Counted from the first letter of the stretch, positions 34,600-43,095 are shown. The stretch is 64,000 nucleotides of DNA from JBKCUK01 sp046318415 (GCA_046318415.1 JBKCUK010000009.1:124001-188000); one strand, 5' to 3'. Made by a program: numbers and translations. The notes: a model not told the origin generated them from the letters alone.

Positions 34600-34765
34600 A
34601 ACCGTTGGTTCAAAGCATCCTCACGCGGCCCGCTATAAGCAGGTGGGTGCCATGTGTTGCATTCCACAGAATACACAGGGACGGCTCCCTAAAGGAATCA
34701 TTATCGGCCCCAGGGAAGTTCACCTGACGTGGAACGACAGCCCCTAGTTTTAGGTTACTGTGTCA
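34600..34765 (-). ncRNA. ssrS: 6S RNA
   Basis: The minus-strand sequence shows the alphaproteobacterial 6S pattern. An upstream strand with TTCCCTGGGGCCGATAATGA leads to the side CCTTTAGGGAGCCGTCCCTG, an internal hairpin arm, then GGCACCCACCTGC and a closing GAACCAACGGTTACG just before the cyclo-ligase ATG. 6S RNA mimics an open promoter and binds the housekeeping RNA polymerase in stationary phase. The position directly upstream of the 5-FCL gene is the classical one. The ends are approximate, judged from pattern and not a computed fold. Confidence 0.8.
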
Positions 34766-34801
34766 GGCCTTGATTTGCAAGAAAACTTCGCATCCACCGC
34801 T

Positions 34802-36343
34802 TTATGCTGAAGACCTCAGTAATTGGCGAAGGCCCCGAAATCCGAACAGGACGCAGAGAACCGTCACCCCAACCCCAAGGACCATCGTGCTGTGAAGGCC
34901 TTGCGACTGGGCGTCCTTCAACACGAAAAGTCCAGCTGCATAGGCCTCGCCCAACTGCTGCTGCAAAGCTGCTAGGTCGGTACGCGCAGCCGCCGCTACA
35001 TGCAACAGGTATTGCTTGGCAGGTTCACTGAGGCCTGAAGACGCTTGAATAAACCGCTGGGCCACATACGTCCCCACGCTTGAGGACAAGACAATCCCAA
35101 AGGTGTTGCCCAGCAGGCCGGACATGGTGAAAAAGCCCGCACCCGTATTCATGATCTCGGCTGGAAGGGTCCGTAACATCCCTGCATTGATGGCCGTAAA
35201 CGTCAAGCCAAGGCCAAGTCCACCCAAGGCAAGGGGAGCGAGCGCCCACAGGAACGGGGTGTTGGCTGAGATGGCAAGAAAAGAGACCATGCAGAGTCCA
35301 ATGAGCCCAATGCCAGTGAGAGTTGGGTAAAGGGGCCCAACCCGGTTAATCCAGCTGCCAGAGACAAAGCTAATGAGGCCTTGGGCCCCGGTGAGGCAAA
35401 GGAAAGCGTAGCCCACCGTTTGCACCGGCAGCATCAGAGTATTTTGCAAAAAGAGATTGCCCATCATCATAATGACGCAAAAGAAGTACGACACAGCGAA
35501 ATTGATCAACATGTAGAACATATAGGGATGAAGACTAAAAAGAGCGCGCGGCAGAATGGGCACGTCTTCCCTGGCATCCAAAAAGGCGAACAGCCCCAGT
35601 AAGGCAAGAGCGAGACTCATGCCAAGCCACAGGCGCATATCCGTCAATCCCCATATTTCAAGATGGTTCAAGGCGGCCATCAGCAGCACCAGGCCGCAGG
35701 AAAGTAGGGCAATGTTGAGTGTATTGAGCTGTCTCAAACTCTGGCGCGGCCTATCTTGAGGCGCCCAGATGGCTAACGCTGCAATGGCGCCCAGACCCAG
35801 GGGTAAATTGATATAAAAAATCCAGCGCCATGAAAAATACTCAAGGATCAGGCCACCCAGCGTCGGACCAACGCTAAGGCCAATGGCTGAAGCTGCACCA
35901 AAGCAGGCCATCGCAGTTCCTTGTCGCTGTTGGGGAAACAGGGCTGTGATCAAAACATAGACCGCTGGCGAAAAGAAAGCCCCACCCAGCCCCTGGATCA
36001 CACGGCCTGCAATAAGCTCAGCAAGGGTGGATCCAGCCCCTGCCAGGACAGATCCAAAGATAAATAGGACCACGCCCAAAAGCAGGATACGCTTGGTCCC
36101 CAGCAAGTCACCTAAACGGCCTCCAGGAATCACAAGGGCTCCCCATACCAGGGAATAGATGCTCAACAGCCACTGCAGATCATTCAGTTCCACATCGATG
36201 TTTTCTGCAATGCGCGGCAGCGCCAAATTGACCACCGTAAAGTCAACGCACAAGAGGAAAACCAACACACACAGTGTTGCCAGCAGCAACCAGCTGGTGA
36301 TCGGTAAAGAAGTGGTGGAAGAGTGTGCAGGCGTCATGATCAT
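34802..36343 (-). CDS. MFS drug exporter, DHA2 (EmrB/QacA) family
   Basis: A 513-residue major facilitator with about fourteen membrane helices. Diagnostic motifs are LCVDFTVVNLALPRIAE in helix 1 (motif D1), GRLGDLLGTKRILLLG (motif A), GRVIQGLGGAFFSPAVYVLI (motif B) and IGLSVGPTLGGLILEYFSWRW (motif C), all of the proton-driven DHA2 exporters. The substrate is unknown. It stands alone; the regulator and membrane-fusion partner often found with EmrB are not adjacent. Confidence 0.9.
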   Translation of the reverse strand: MIMTPAHSSTTSLPITSWLLLATLCVLVFLLCVDFTVVNLALPRIAENIDVELNDLQWLLSIYSLVWGALVIPGGRLGDLLGTKRILLLGVVLFIFGSVLAGAGSTLAELIAGRVIQGLGGAFFSPAVYVLITALFPQQRQGTAMACFGAASAIGLSVGPTLGGLILEYFSWRWIFYINLPLGLGAIAALAIWAPQDRPRQSLRQLNTLNIALLSCGLVLLMAALNHLEIWGLTDMRLWLGMSLALALLGLFAFLDAREDVPILPRALFSLHPYMFYMLINFAVSYFFCVIMMMGNLFLQNTLMLPVQTVGYAFLCLTGAQGLISFVSGSWINRVGPLYPTLTGIGLIGLCMVSFLAISANTPFLWALAPLALGGLGLGLTFTAINAGMLRTLPAEIMNTGAGFFTMSGLLGNTFGIVLSSSVGTYVAQRFIQASSGLSEPAKQYLLHVAAAARTDLAALQQQLGEAYAAGLFVLKDAQSQGLHSTMVLGVGVTVLCVLFGFRGLRQLLRSSA

Positions 36344-36440
36344 TTTCTTTATGTAAGGTTCTTGAAGTTTACGACAACGATGGACCAGCGTGAAGCCGAA
36401 ACCCTCACGGGGGCAGCAAGAAAGAGCACCATGGATTCGA

Positions 36441-37238
36441 TTAAAAAACCTTGTTGTGGCGGAAAACTTGGGCCATCACCAACCCGAAAAGACCGGTGAT
36501 GACGATCATGGGCGCCACCGGCTGGTCCAGGTAAAAAGCTAAGACAAGCCCCAGTTGGCCGAAGACAAACCCAAAGAGAATGGCATATTGCACCATTTGA
36601 CCTGGTGCTCGAGCGAAAAGCCGGGCCGTTGCAGCAGGAATCAACAAAAGTGCTGATAAAAGCAAAGCGCCAACGAGTTTTAACAATAAGGCCACAACAA
36701 CCGCCAGGCAGAGGCTAAAAAGGATGCGGATGCGCACCACGGGGATACCATCAAGACGGGCCAGACTCTCGGACGCTGTAATGGCAAGAAGCGGTTGCCA
36801 CAAAAAAAGCCGTACGCCAAGAATCACCAGTGCCCCGCCGGCAAGACCTGCCAGATCCGCGCCATCCACACTTAAAAGATCTCCAAAAAGAAAGCCCATC
36901 GGACTCATTCCCGCAGGACGCCGCCAGTTGATCGCAAGAAGGCCCAAAGCCAAAGCACCTTGGGCAATGAGGGCCAATACCGCATCGCGACTTAAGTAGC
37001 GCGCCGAGCGACGGGTAAAAATCAGTAAAACCCCTACCCCCATGGCAACGGCAGTCATACCCATTACCTGGGGAAGCTGAAAACTTGCTGCTAGCGCCAC
37101 GCCTAAAAGACTGGCATGGGCCAGGGTGTCGGAGAGAAAACTCTGCCGCTGCCACAAAATAAGGCTTCCCAGTGGCGCTGCAAGGACCGCCATCATCGCC
37201 ACAGCCAAGGCTGGAATCACATATAATTCATGAAACAT
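36441..37238 (-). CDS. znuB: Zinc/manganese ABC transporter permease
   Basis: A 265-residue ABC-3 family permease with about eight membrane helices (PALAVAMMAVLAAPLGSLIL, then RQSFLSDTLAHASLLGVALA, and LKLVGALLLSALLLIPAATA, the family signature). The ATG at 37238 overlaps the end of the ATPase gene by eleven bases; longer upstream reading gives no plausible membrane protein. With the ATPase it would import Zn2+ or Mn2+. No periplasmic binding protein gene (znuA) is nearby. Choice of zinc over manganese rests on the ATPase's His-rich tail. Confidence 0.88.
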   Translation of the reverse strand: MFHELYVIPALAVAMMAVLAAPLGSLILWQRQSFLSDTLAHASLLGVALAASFQLPQVMGMTAVAMGVGVLLIFTRRSARYLSRDAVLALIAQGALALGLLAINWRRPAGMSPMGFLFGDLLSVDGADLAGLAGGALVILGVRLFLWQPLLAITASESLARLDGIPVVRIRILFSLCLAVVVALLLKLVGALLLSALLLIPAATARLFARAPGQMVQYAILFGFVFGQLGLVLAFYLDQPVAPMIVITGLFGLVMAQVFRHNKVF

Positions 37239-38007
37239 GGCAGGTTTCCCCATGGGTGTGGGGTTCGTCATGGGCATGATCGTGGCTGTGGGTGTAGGGC
37301 GCCACCATCTGGGCCTCCGCCTCACCAAAAAGCTGCTGATAGGCTTCATGGGTGCGGACCTGCTGAGGGCGGCCAGCACAGCAAATGTGATGGTTAAGAC
37401 AAATCACATGGTCCGATGCGGCATGGACGAAGTGCAAATCGTGGGAGACCAACACCACCGCGGCATTGAGGCGCTGACGTGTTGCGCTTAACAGCCGATA
37501 AAAATGAGCCTGCGCCATCACATCCAGTGCCTGGGTGGGTTCATCCAAGACTAAGACGTGGGGATCATTCAATAGGGCCCGCGCCAATAAAACCCGCTGC
37601 AACTCGCCCCCTGACAGCACATGCATGGAACGCTCAGACAGGTGCTGTGCGCCCACCTCAGCCAACACCTCCTCGACCGCGCGTCGACGCTTGGCTAAGC
37701 TCAGGAAGGCATGAACACTTAAGGGAAGCGATCGATCAAGGCTGAGGCGCTGGGGCATAAAGCCATAGCGCAAACCATCTTTTCTGCGAATGTCGCCTCC
37801 CGAGGGATCCTCCAGCCCCAACAACAGGGCCAGCAAACTGCTTTTACCTGCCCCATTGGGACCGATGATGGTTAAGATCTGGCCTTCATGAATCGTCAGG
37901 GTAATGCCGTGCAAGATGGTCCTTTTGTCATGCACCAAGCTGACATCACAAGCCTCGATCAGAATATCGCCCTTCTCCTCACCCGGGGCACGCGCTGTAA
38001 ACGTCAC
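37228..38007 (-). CDS. znuC: Zinc ABC transporter ATP-binding protein with His-rich tail
   Basis: A 259-residue ABC ATPase. The GTG at 38007 shares four bases (GTGA) with the stop of the preceding gene and has GGAGG upstream, which settles the start. Walker A is GPNGAGKSS, the signature LSGGELQRVLLARAL, Walker B VLVLDEPTQALD, and the H-loop VSHDLHFVH. The C-terminus is unusual: THSHDHAHDEPHTHGETCH offers many His and one Cys for metal binding. The tight overlap with a glycosyl transferase gene upstream suggests a mixed operon. Confidence 0.9.
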   Translation of the reverse strand: MTFTARAPGEEKGDILIEACDVSLVHDKRTILHGITLTIHEGQILTIIGPNGAGKSSLLALLLGLEDPSGGDIRRKDGLRYGFMPQRLSLDRSLPLSVHAFLSLAKRRRAVEEVLAEVGAQHLSERSMHVLSGGELQRVLLARALLNDPHVLVLDEPTQALDVMAQAHFYRLLSATRQRLNAAVVLVSHDLHFVHAASDHVICLNHHICCAGRPQQVRTHEAYQQLFGEAEAQMVAPYTHSHDHAHDEPHTHGETCHVS

Positions 38008-39044
38008 TCTGCCTCCCCAAGACGCGCAAACCGGCGATGAACCCAAACAGCATAGACCGTACCCAACAGGATAAAGCCACCTAAGACGGTCAAGTGTGCC
38101 TCGGCAGACGCCCCTTCTAACAGGACAACGCACACACCCTGCAACAGGGTGCACAGCACATAAAGACCCGTCACACCTGCATGGGAAAGGCCTGATCGCT
38201 GTAACAACTGGAACAAGTGTTCACGGTGGGCTTTAAAGAGGTTTTCACCCCGCGCCAGGCGTCGAAGCAAGGTCAGCCCCGTATCAAACAGATGGCAGAA
38301 AAACAGGATCGGAATCGCCCACAAGGATAAGTTGCCCCATTCATGGGCAAGGAGTGCAAAAATCGCCAACAGCAAACCAATAAACTGGCTGCCCACGTCG
38401 CCCAGAAAGATCCGTGCTTGGGGATAATTCAGCGGTATGAAGCCAACAAGGGCTGCCGCAAGGCCAGCTGCCAGAATCGCGAGCGGCGGCGCAGGTTGCC
38501 ATGAGACAACGGCCAGCGTTGCAGCAATAATAACTGCCGTAATCCCGGCAAGACCGTTCATCCCATCCATGAAATTGTAGGCGTTTGTGTAGCCCACCAA
38601 CCAAAACAGGCTTAAGACTACACCACTGACCCCCAGATAGACCTCGCCCTCAATGGGTAGACTGACCCTGGTGATGGAAATGCCACCTTCTATGACCATG
38701 GCAGCAGCCAACACCTGCACGATCAGCCGGGTCCTTGCCGCCAAGCCACGCACATCATCAATGGCGCCTGTAAAGGCGTTTAACAACAAAGCTAGACCGG
38801 CTAAAATAAGGGTATCCGCAGCTGCACCCGCAAGACCTCGCCAGGCAATGACAAAAAAACAAAATGCAAAAAAAGCGATAACAATGCCGGCACCTGCACC
38901 TCGCGGCGTCGGGACACTGTGAGATGAACGATCGGAGGGGATATCTTCAATGTTATACGCAATCATGGCGCGACCCAAAAGATTCGCCAGCAGCGCTGTC
39001 GCCAAAAGCGTTGGTCCCCAAAACTTTAAGTCTGCAGAAATCAC
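38004..39044 (-). CDS. WecA/MraY-family polyprenyl-phosphate sugar-1-phosphate transferase
   Basis: A 346-residue membrane enzyme of glycosyltransferase family 4 with about ten helices. Signature motifs are SDRSSHSVPTPRGAG, TGAIDDVRGL (the Asp-Asp metal site), TNAYNFMDGMNGLAG, IFLGDVGSQFIG and HREHLFQLLQRSG. The last is the WecA/TagO-type His motif and not the MraY one. It loads an amino-sugar phosphate onto undecaprenyl phosphate to begin O-antigen or a similar polymer. No other polysaccharide genes are adjacent; it is first in a unit with znuC and znuB. Confidence 0.9.
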   Translation of the reverse strand: MISADLKFWGPTLLATALLANLLGRAMIAYNIEDIPSDRSSHSVPTPRGAGAGIVIAFFAFCFFVIAWRGLAGAAADTLILAGLALLLNAFTGAIDDVRGLAARTRLIVQVLAAAMVIEGGISITRVSLPIEGEVYLGVSGVVLSLFWLVGYTNAYNFMDGMNGLAGITAVIIAATLAVVSWQPAPPLAILAAGLAAALVGFIPLNYPQARIFLGDVGSQFIGLLLAIFALLAHEWGNLSLWAIPILFFCHLFDTGLTLLRRLARGENLFKAHREHLFQLLQRSGLSHAGVTGLYVLCTLLQGVCVVLLEGASAEAHLTVLGGFILLGTVYAVWVHRRFARLGEAE

Positions 39045-39061
39045 ATTTGATCCCGTGGTGA

Positions 39062-39135
39062 TGGCTGGGAGACCTGGATTCGAACCAGGACTACTCGGTC
39101 CAGAGCCGAGGGTTCTACCGTTAAACTATCTCCCA
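39062..39135 (-). tRNA. tRNA-Gln (anticodon CTG)
   Basis: Minus-strand cloverleaf: the acceptor arm TGGGAGA pairs with TCTCCCA, the D-arm is GTTTAACGGTAGAAC, the anticodon loop CTCTGGA sits on a CTCGG/CCGAG stem, and the T-arm is CCTGGTTCGAATCCAGG. The discriminator base is G, as usual for Gln, and CCA is encoded. The anticodon CTG reads codon CAG. It sits alone upstream of the transferase gene. Confidence 0.95.
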
Positions 39136-39211
39136 TCAGGGCATTTTCATAGTCCCACTCTATAGCAATGTCTTCGCCAAACGTCCAGCCTGAAATTCAT
39201 TTCTGAAGGCA

Positions 39212-40279
39212 TCAAGACTTCTTCAGATTCTGCTTACAGTAGGCCGCTAGCGAGGATGTCAGAGCCTTAGAGCGCTTCAGTGGGGCCCGCATCACACGCA
39301 CAGCAAAACGCGCGGTGTCAATGTCTTGCAGAAAATCCGGATATTCCTGTTGAAAATCACGACTGAGGGACAGGAATTCAGGACAATAATGATCAAAAAG
39401 ATGATCGTGATTATCCTTTGTTTTCAGCCTTTTTTCAAAGAGGGCAGCAAGACTCAACAAGCCCCGTTCAGCGACCTTGAGATTCATAATCCTCTTCGCC
39501 AATTTCACACCGCGCAATACCCGCTCGCCATAATGGGGCGAGGCTGTTTGGGCTAACGCAAGCTCTGTAGGCTCAAAATAAATTTCCAAGGCATCCTGGG
39601 TCCACTCAAGCGCCTCCAAGCGCTCGGCAGCCTTCAGTCGCTGAGAGTGATTTCCCAAAAGCCCAAGTAACCTGAGGGCCTCGCGTTGGTTGGAGGCCAA
39701 GATGGCTTTCGCAGGTTCCTGGTCAAAGGGAGAAAGTTCACACAAGTATTCCTTGGTGATCTCGCGCGTCTGATTTTTGCGCGTTTGTTGTGTGATTTTA
39801 TCCCGGCCCTTCTCGTCTCGCCAACAGGATTGAATTTGCTCTAAAAATAACGAGGACTGCGCTTGGCGATAGAGTTTGAGCCAAAGTCCATAGGCCTTCA
39901 CTTGGCGAAGGTCCTGGGGGATGTGCGCCTCCATCTCTTCGATTCTGACGCAGGCGATTTCCGTCAGCAAAGACGCGTGATGCTTCAAGTGAACCATCAG
40001 TTCTGGTTCTTGATGAACGCAAGCAGCAATCGCCACGAACGTTGGCCTCAGGGCTGAGTCGACTGTTTGTTCGCCCAGGGGGTAGTCCACCAAAAGGTTT
40101 CGCGCTGCCCCATCCAGATCCGCAGCAGAATTCTTTTTCATCAAATCGTCTTGAAGAGTACGGGCAAGGTGTTGAAGGCTCGCAGACTCTGCATCGCTTA
40201 AATCGAGCAAATCTGTACTTTGTGCCTTTGGACCAAGGGCCCATAAGCATATCCCTGCTATTATTGTAATTTTACGCAT
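39212..40279 (-). CDS. Exported helical protein, hypothetical
   Basis: A 355-residue protein. The ATG at 40279 follows AGGA and opens a signal peptide (MRKITIIAGICLWALGPKAQ); the open frame continues 75 codons upstream without such support. The mature part (from STDLLDLSDAES) is helical and charged throughout, with blocks such as LKAAERLEALEWTQDALEIY that recall TPR/Sel1-like helical hairpins, though no repeat is clear. No F-box is visible. It is divergent from the exported F-box/Sel1 gene at 40446 and shares a 166-base promoter region with it. Function unknown. Confidence 0.7.
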   Translation of the reverse strand: MRKITIIAGICLWALGPKAQSTDLLDLSDAESASLQHLARTLQDDLMKKNSAADLDGAARNLLVDYPLGEQTVDSALRPTFVAIAACVHQEPELMVHLKHHASLLTEIACVRIEEMEAHIPQDLRQVKAYGLWLKLYRQAQSSLFLEQIQSCWRDEKGRDKITQQTRKNQTREITKEYLCELSPFDQEPAKAILASNQREALRLLGLLGNHSQRLKAAERLEALEWTQDALEIYFEPTELALAQTASPHYGERVLRGVKLAKRIMNLKVAERGLLSLAALFEKRLKTKDNHDHLFDHYCPEFLSLSRDFQQEYPDFLQDIDTARFAVRVMRAPLKRSKALTSSLAAYCKQNLKKS

Positions 40280-40445
40280 GATGTCCTGTAACGCTTGGCT
40301 AACCCCAAAACGCCTCCCAACATCTAGCAACGAATCGTCGATGTTCGTGTCGGTTAAGTATTTATATATGAAGTCTTCATGGACCGTAAGTACGTTGATG
40401 CCATGATCTATAAAAAGAGCATGACCATCACCTGAGGAGGGTTCT

Positions 40446-41150
40446 ATGCAACGGACGACACCCATCCCTGTTCTTGTTTTCTTGCTGGGATTTGGGTGGT
40501 CCATGCCGGCCTATGCAACTGCGCATGAAGAAGATGACGACCAGCAATTTTCTCTTCCGGCACTACCCGTTGAACTTCAAGCCATCATTCTTGCTGAGAA
40601 CACCCTCAGCAGCACCGACCTCGCCCAATGCCGAAGGGTCTGTCGCAGCTGGCATACCTTGGTCGATACGGAATGGCGCGCCGTGGAATTCAGCCGGCGC
40701 CATTGGTTCACCTCATCCTTGGACCTGTATCGGGCCTACAGCCCCACCTTTGCCAGCTCTGCTTTACCCGGTTCACCCCCCAATTGGCGACGCATTATTG
40801 GGCAACGCCTGCACATTGCCGATGAGATCTTTTTGGAAGCATTTAACACAAGATATAGCCCCTCTCATAATCTGACACTAATAGCGGCTGCGGCTGACTT
40901 GGGGAATGAAAATGCTATTTTCATGCTGATTAGTGCTTATTGGCGGGGCAACTATGGGGTGACACAAGACCCCCAAAAGGCCAGGGATCTCATTCTGCGC
41001 TACGATCAAAGGGGAAGCCCCCACGCCCAACAAATGCACCGCGATGGCCTTGAGTTGGGATTGTATGGCTTTCGATCCGCCTTCCCAACAGCAGACCAGA
41101 AAAGAAGTAATTTATGGCAGTGGCTCTTTCTAAGCGCCAAGCGGCCTTAA
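40446..41150 (+). CDS. Exported F-box protein with Sel1-like repeats
   Basis: A 234-residue protein with GGAGG four bases before the ATG. The signal peptide (TTPIPVLVFLLGFGWSMPAY) is followed by an acidic linker (AHEEDDDQQ). The F-box motif at about 38-80 is the most canonical in the window: ALPVELQAIILAENTLSSTD, then LAQCRRVCRSWHTLVDTEW with the VCxxW core of eukaryotic F-boxes. About 60 residues of Sel1-like helical repeat follow (IAAAADLGNENAIFMLISAY, then GVTQDPQKARDLI). It overlaps the convergent rsmB by four bases. A host SCF-ligase adaptor role is inferred. Confidence 0.85.
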   Translation: MQRTTPIPVLVFLLGFGWSMPAYATAHEEDDDQQFSLPALPVELQAIILAENTLSSTDLAQCRRVCRSWHTLVDTEWRAVEFSRRHWFTSSLDLYRAYSPTFASSALPGSPPNWRRIIGQRLHIADEIFLEAFNTRYSPSHNLTLIAAAADLGNENAIFMLISAYWRGNYGVTQDPQKARDLILRYDQRGSPHAQQMHRDGLELGLYGFRSAFPTADQKRSNLWQWLFLSAKRP

Positions 41151-42406
41151 GGCTGCAAGGCGCGGAGGCGGGCAGCAAAAAAACCATCACACCCATGAAG
41201 ATGGGGCCATAAGCTAAGAAAACGGCCCGAGGAATCGGCCACCTGTGGCCACAGGCCGCCCAACTCGGCAACCGGTTCGAGAGCAAAATGGGGGTTAGCC
41301 TGCAAGAAAGCGGCAACCACCGCTTGGTTCTCCAGCGGCAGAACCGAGCACGTCGCATAAACAAGCGCACCCCCAGGGCGCACATAAGCGCTTGCCTGCT
41401 GCAAAATCTCAAGCTGAAGCTCTGGAAAACGCTGGATCTCTTCCACACTCTGACGCCAGGGAAGATCAGGGGCACGCCGCCATGTTCCAGTTCCACTACA
41501 GGGGGCATCCACCAGAACAATGTCCATACTGGCGCGCTGGGCCATCAGCTGGGTCGAGGGTAGCTGCACGCAGCGCACCCCTTGAAGACCGGCCCGCTTG
41601 AGACGCGCCGGCAGCGCCCTAAGGCGTGCGCTTGAGATATCACAAGCGACAATCTTACCCTGCCCCTGTTGCAGCGCACCAAGGGCCAAGGCTTTCCCCC
41701 CCGCCCCCGCACAGTAATCGAGAACTTGATGCCCTGGTTGGGGATCGGCCAGAAGGGCGATCAACTGTGAACCCTCATCCTGAATCTCGATCCATCCCTT
41801 TTGGAATACAGGATGATCATCTAGGCGCGTGGGACGAAACAAGCGCACCCCAATGGGACTGTAGGGTGTTGCTGTGGCTTCAATCCCGTCTTGATGCAGC
41901 AGGCGCAGCACCTGATCTCTGCTTGCCAGAAGCGTGTTCACCCGTAAATCCATGGGCGCCCTTTGGGACATGCCCAATAACACGGGCTCTGCATCCAGGC
42001 CCAGTTGCTGATCAAAAAAAACGCGCATTTCCCGAGGAACATTGGCATAAACCTGCTCGGCCCAGCAGGGATCCTGGGCACGCTGCACCAGAGCGCGTTC
42101 AGACGCAGACAGTGGATTGGGGGTATGGTTCGCTCCCGTCCAATCCTCCAAAAGCCCAGGCGCCTGGCGGGCAAGATGGCAGATCACCATTTGGCGGGGG
42201 GAGACAGGGGTTGCAAGGATCGCCGTCGATAAAGCACGCCCACGCACGACAGCAAAACAGAGCTCATGCACAGCGCGGCGATCCTTTGATCCCGCGTAGC
42301 GGCGCGAGCGAAAATAATCCTGAATCAGGTGGTCGAGGGGCCGTTTTTGCTCCTCAAAAAGGGATAAAATGTCAAGAACAGCTTGGTGGTGGGCAGCAGG
42401 TCTCAC
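41147..42406 (-). CDS. rsmB: 16S rRNA m5C967 methyltransferase-type protein
   Basis: A 419-residue RsmB-like enzyme. An N-terminal NusB-like RNA-binding domain (HHQAVLDILSLFEEQKRPLD) is followed by a Rossmann methyltransferase with the SAM motif LDYCAGAGGKALALG, the motif IV Cys (VDAPCSGTGTWRR) and the motif VI Cys (VYATCSVLP) used by m5C enzymes. The GTG start overlaps the rlmE stop by four bases, so the two are coupled in an rRNA-modification operon. The exact target base is inferred from family membership. Confidence 0.9.
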   Translation of the reverse strand: MRPAAHHQAVLDILSLFEEQKRPLDHLIQDYFRSRRYAGSKDRRAVHELCFAVVRGRALSTAILATPVSPRQMVICHLARQAPGLLEDWTGANHTPNPLSASERALVQRAQDPCWAEQVYANVPREMRVFFDQQLGLDAEPVLLGMSQRAPMDLRVNTLLASRDQVLRLLHQDGIEATATPYSPIGVRLFRPTRLDDHPVFQKGWIEIQDEGSQLIALLADPQPGHQVLDYCAGAGGKALALGALQQGQGKIVACDISSARLRALPARLKRAGLQGVRCVQLPSTQLMAQRASMDIVLVDAPCSGTGTWRRAPDLPWRQSVEEIQRFPELQLEILQQASAYVRPGGALVYATCSVLPLENQAVVAAFLQANPHFALEPVAELGGLWPQVADSSGRFLSLWPHLHGCDGFFAARLRALQP

Positions 42407-43092
42407 AGCTTAAACCCAGTGGCCACCACGTACATTTCAGGAGACCCCTTACGACTTGCAGCAGGCTTGATATGGCGAACTTTATCGAAATGGGATTTTA
42501 GGCGCTTCAAAAGCTCACCATCGGTGCCACCTTGAAAAACCTTCGCGATGAAAGCACCACCAGGGCGCAGCACCTTCTCCGCAAAAAGGTAAGCGGTCTC
42601 AGCCAAGGCAATGGTGCGCAAATGATCTGCCACCGAGCTGCCTGTTGTATTGGCGGCCATATCACTGACCACCACATCCGCAGGGCCTGCAAGAAGACCG
42701 CGAACTGCCTCTTGCATCGCTGGATCCATGAAATCTCCTTCTAAGAAAGCAACGCCAGGCATCGGATCAATGGGCAGCAAATCAATTCCCACCACCTGGG
42801 CACGGCCCTGATCCAGGGCGACCAAATCCACAATCACTTGGGTCCAACCGCCTGGGGCAGCCCCCAAGTCCACGACCCGCTGACCTTTTTTAAAGACACC
42901 CACTTTGTCATTGATCTGCAACAGCTTGAATGCGGCACGGGAACGATAGCCCATGGCTTTCGCTTGATGCACATAGGGATCATTCAGTTGCCGCTGCAGC
43001 CACAATTGCGACGAAACTTTGCGACCCCGCGCTGTCTTCAATCGTACCGACAACGGACGCACACTGGGAGGTTTTTTAAAAGTTTTGGTCAT
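42403..43092 (-). CDS. rlmE: 23S rRNA Um2552 2'-O-methyltransferase
   Basis: A 229-residue FtsJ/RrmJ protein. Conserved features are SRAAFKLLQINDK, the SAM motif VVDLGAAPGGWTQV, DVVVSDMAANTTG and FIAKVFQGGTDGEL, carrying the K-D-K-E catalytic tetrad of the family. It methylates the ribose of U2552 during 50S assembly. It lies three bases after ppx and overlaps rsmB, forming a ppx-rlmE-rsmB operon, an order common in alphaproteobacteria. Confidence 0.95.
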   Translation of the reverse strand: MTKTFKKPPSVRPLSVRLKTARGRKVSSQLWLQRQLNDPYVHQAKAMGYRSRAAFKLLQINDKVGVFKKGQRVVDLGAAPGGWTQVIVDLVALDQGRAQVVGIDLLPIDPMPGVAFLEGDFMDPAMQEAVRGLLAGPADVVVSDMAANTTGSSVADHLRTIALAETAYLFAEKVLRPGGAFIAKVFQGGTDGELLKRLKSHFDKVRHIKPAASRKGSPEMYVVATGFKL

Positions 43093-43095
43093 TTT

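Noticed and set aside
41626..42501. Plus-strand open frame of 291 codons
   Set aside because: It is the antisense shadow of rsmB and rlmE, caused by their GC-rich codons.
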